This document shows, piece by piece, positions 6,686 through 6,907 of a stretch of 6,907 nt of DNA. The first letter of the stretch is position 1; each line of letters begins with the position of its first letter. The stretch is from an uncultured Mailhella sp. (GTDB lineage: Bacteria > Desulfobacterota > Desulfovibrionia > Desulfovibrionales > Desulfovibrionaceae), in assembly GCA_944324625.1 (NCBI GenBank), contig CALUWZ010000088.1, positions 1 through 6,907 on the forward strand, in the 5' to 3' direction. The notes below the pieces were generated by a model. The model was not told the DNA's origin. It searched no databases and worked only from the letters and a program-made list of their open reading frames with translations. A program made the translations under genes and the position numbers.

Positions 6686-6907
6686 ATGTCTGCTATAATT
6701 CAGCGTCAGGATTTAAAGCGTCAGCTTGTTTCGCTGACTGTTCCTATTTTTGTGGAAACACTGCTCATTATGCTGCTCGGTTTCATGGATGTGCTCATGC
6801 TCAGCCGTGTTTCCGACGATGCTGTTGCTGCCGTCGGGCTTGCCAACCAGATTTTAATGCTTGTGAATATGGTTTTCATGGTGGGCGTTATGGGGGCAAC
6901 CGTGGTC
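6686..6907 (+). CDS. MATE family efflux transporter, N-terminal part (partial)
   Basis: Seventy-four codons are visible and the gene continues past the right edge. The ATG has GAGG seven bases upstream. After a short polar N-terminus (MSAIIQRQDLKRQ) come two strongly hydrophobic segments, about residues 14-38 and 46-74. The pattern LTVPIFVETLLIMLLGFMDVLMLSRV...AVAAVGLANQI matches the first two helices of MATE (NorM/DinF-type) proteins, including the Pro and Glu in helix 1 and the Asp near its end. Such inner-membrane transporters export cationic drugs or metabolites using a sodium or proton gradient. The substrate cannot be told from this fragment. It is transcribed away from the tRNA-Leu/tig block and has no evident functional link to it. 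Confidence 0.85.
   Translation, partial: MSAIIQRQDLKRQLVSLTVPIFVETLLIMLLGFMDVLMLSRVSDDAVAAVGLANQILMLVNMVFMVGVMGATVV

Overview
The window reads as ordinary core chromosome of a Gram-negative bacterium, most likely a member of the Desulfovibrionaceae or a close sulfate-reducer relative. I infer this from the contiguous order tig-clpP-clpX-lon, which I remember for Desulfovibrio, and from the style of the trigger factor and ClpX proteins. Base composition looks moderate rather than GC-rich, which would exclude the high-GC species. No database search was possible, so the lineage is an inference.

Layout. At the left edge is the 3' end of a plus-strand gene, the C-terminal helix-hairpin-helix tail of UvrC (1-201). 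A 265-base gap without a convincing gene follows. Then a 13-bp-stem terminator (467-502) lies at the convergence with the minus-strand block. From right to left that block is tRNA-Leu(UAG) (6419-6503), tig (5045-6346), clpP (4309-4899), clpX (3074-4300) and lon (524-3004). A 182-base AT-rich divergent promoter region (6504-6685) separates it from a plus-strand MATE-type transporter gene that starts at 6686 and runs off the right edge.

How the genes work together. The four minus-strand proteins form a protein-quality-control cluster. Trigger factor meets nascent chains at the ribosome exit tunnel, ClpX unfolds and feeds tagged or damaged proteins to the ClpP peptidase, and Lon is a one-polypeptide AAA+ protease for misfolded and regulatory proteins. 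All active-site residues I checked in ClpP, ClpX and Lon are intact. The FKBP-type domain of trigger factor lacks the usual IPGFE-like segment.

The most interesting material is between the genes. There are two inverted repeats between tRNA-Leu and tig. A 12-bp hairpin abuts a good candidate promoter in front of clpP. A perfect 11-bp inverted repeat sits between clpX and lon. A 15-bp near-identical sequence occurs in opposite orientations on the two sides of the divergent promoter region. None of this amounts to a new system. I see no CRISPR array, insertion sequence, phage gene or defence cassette.
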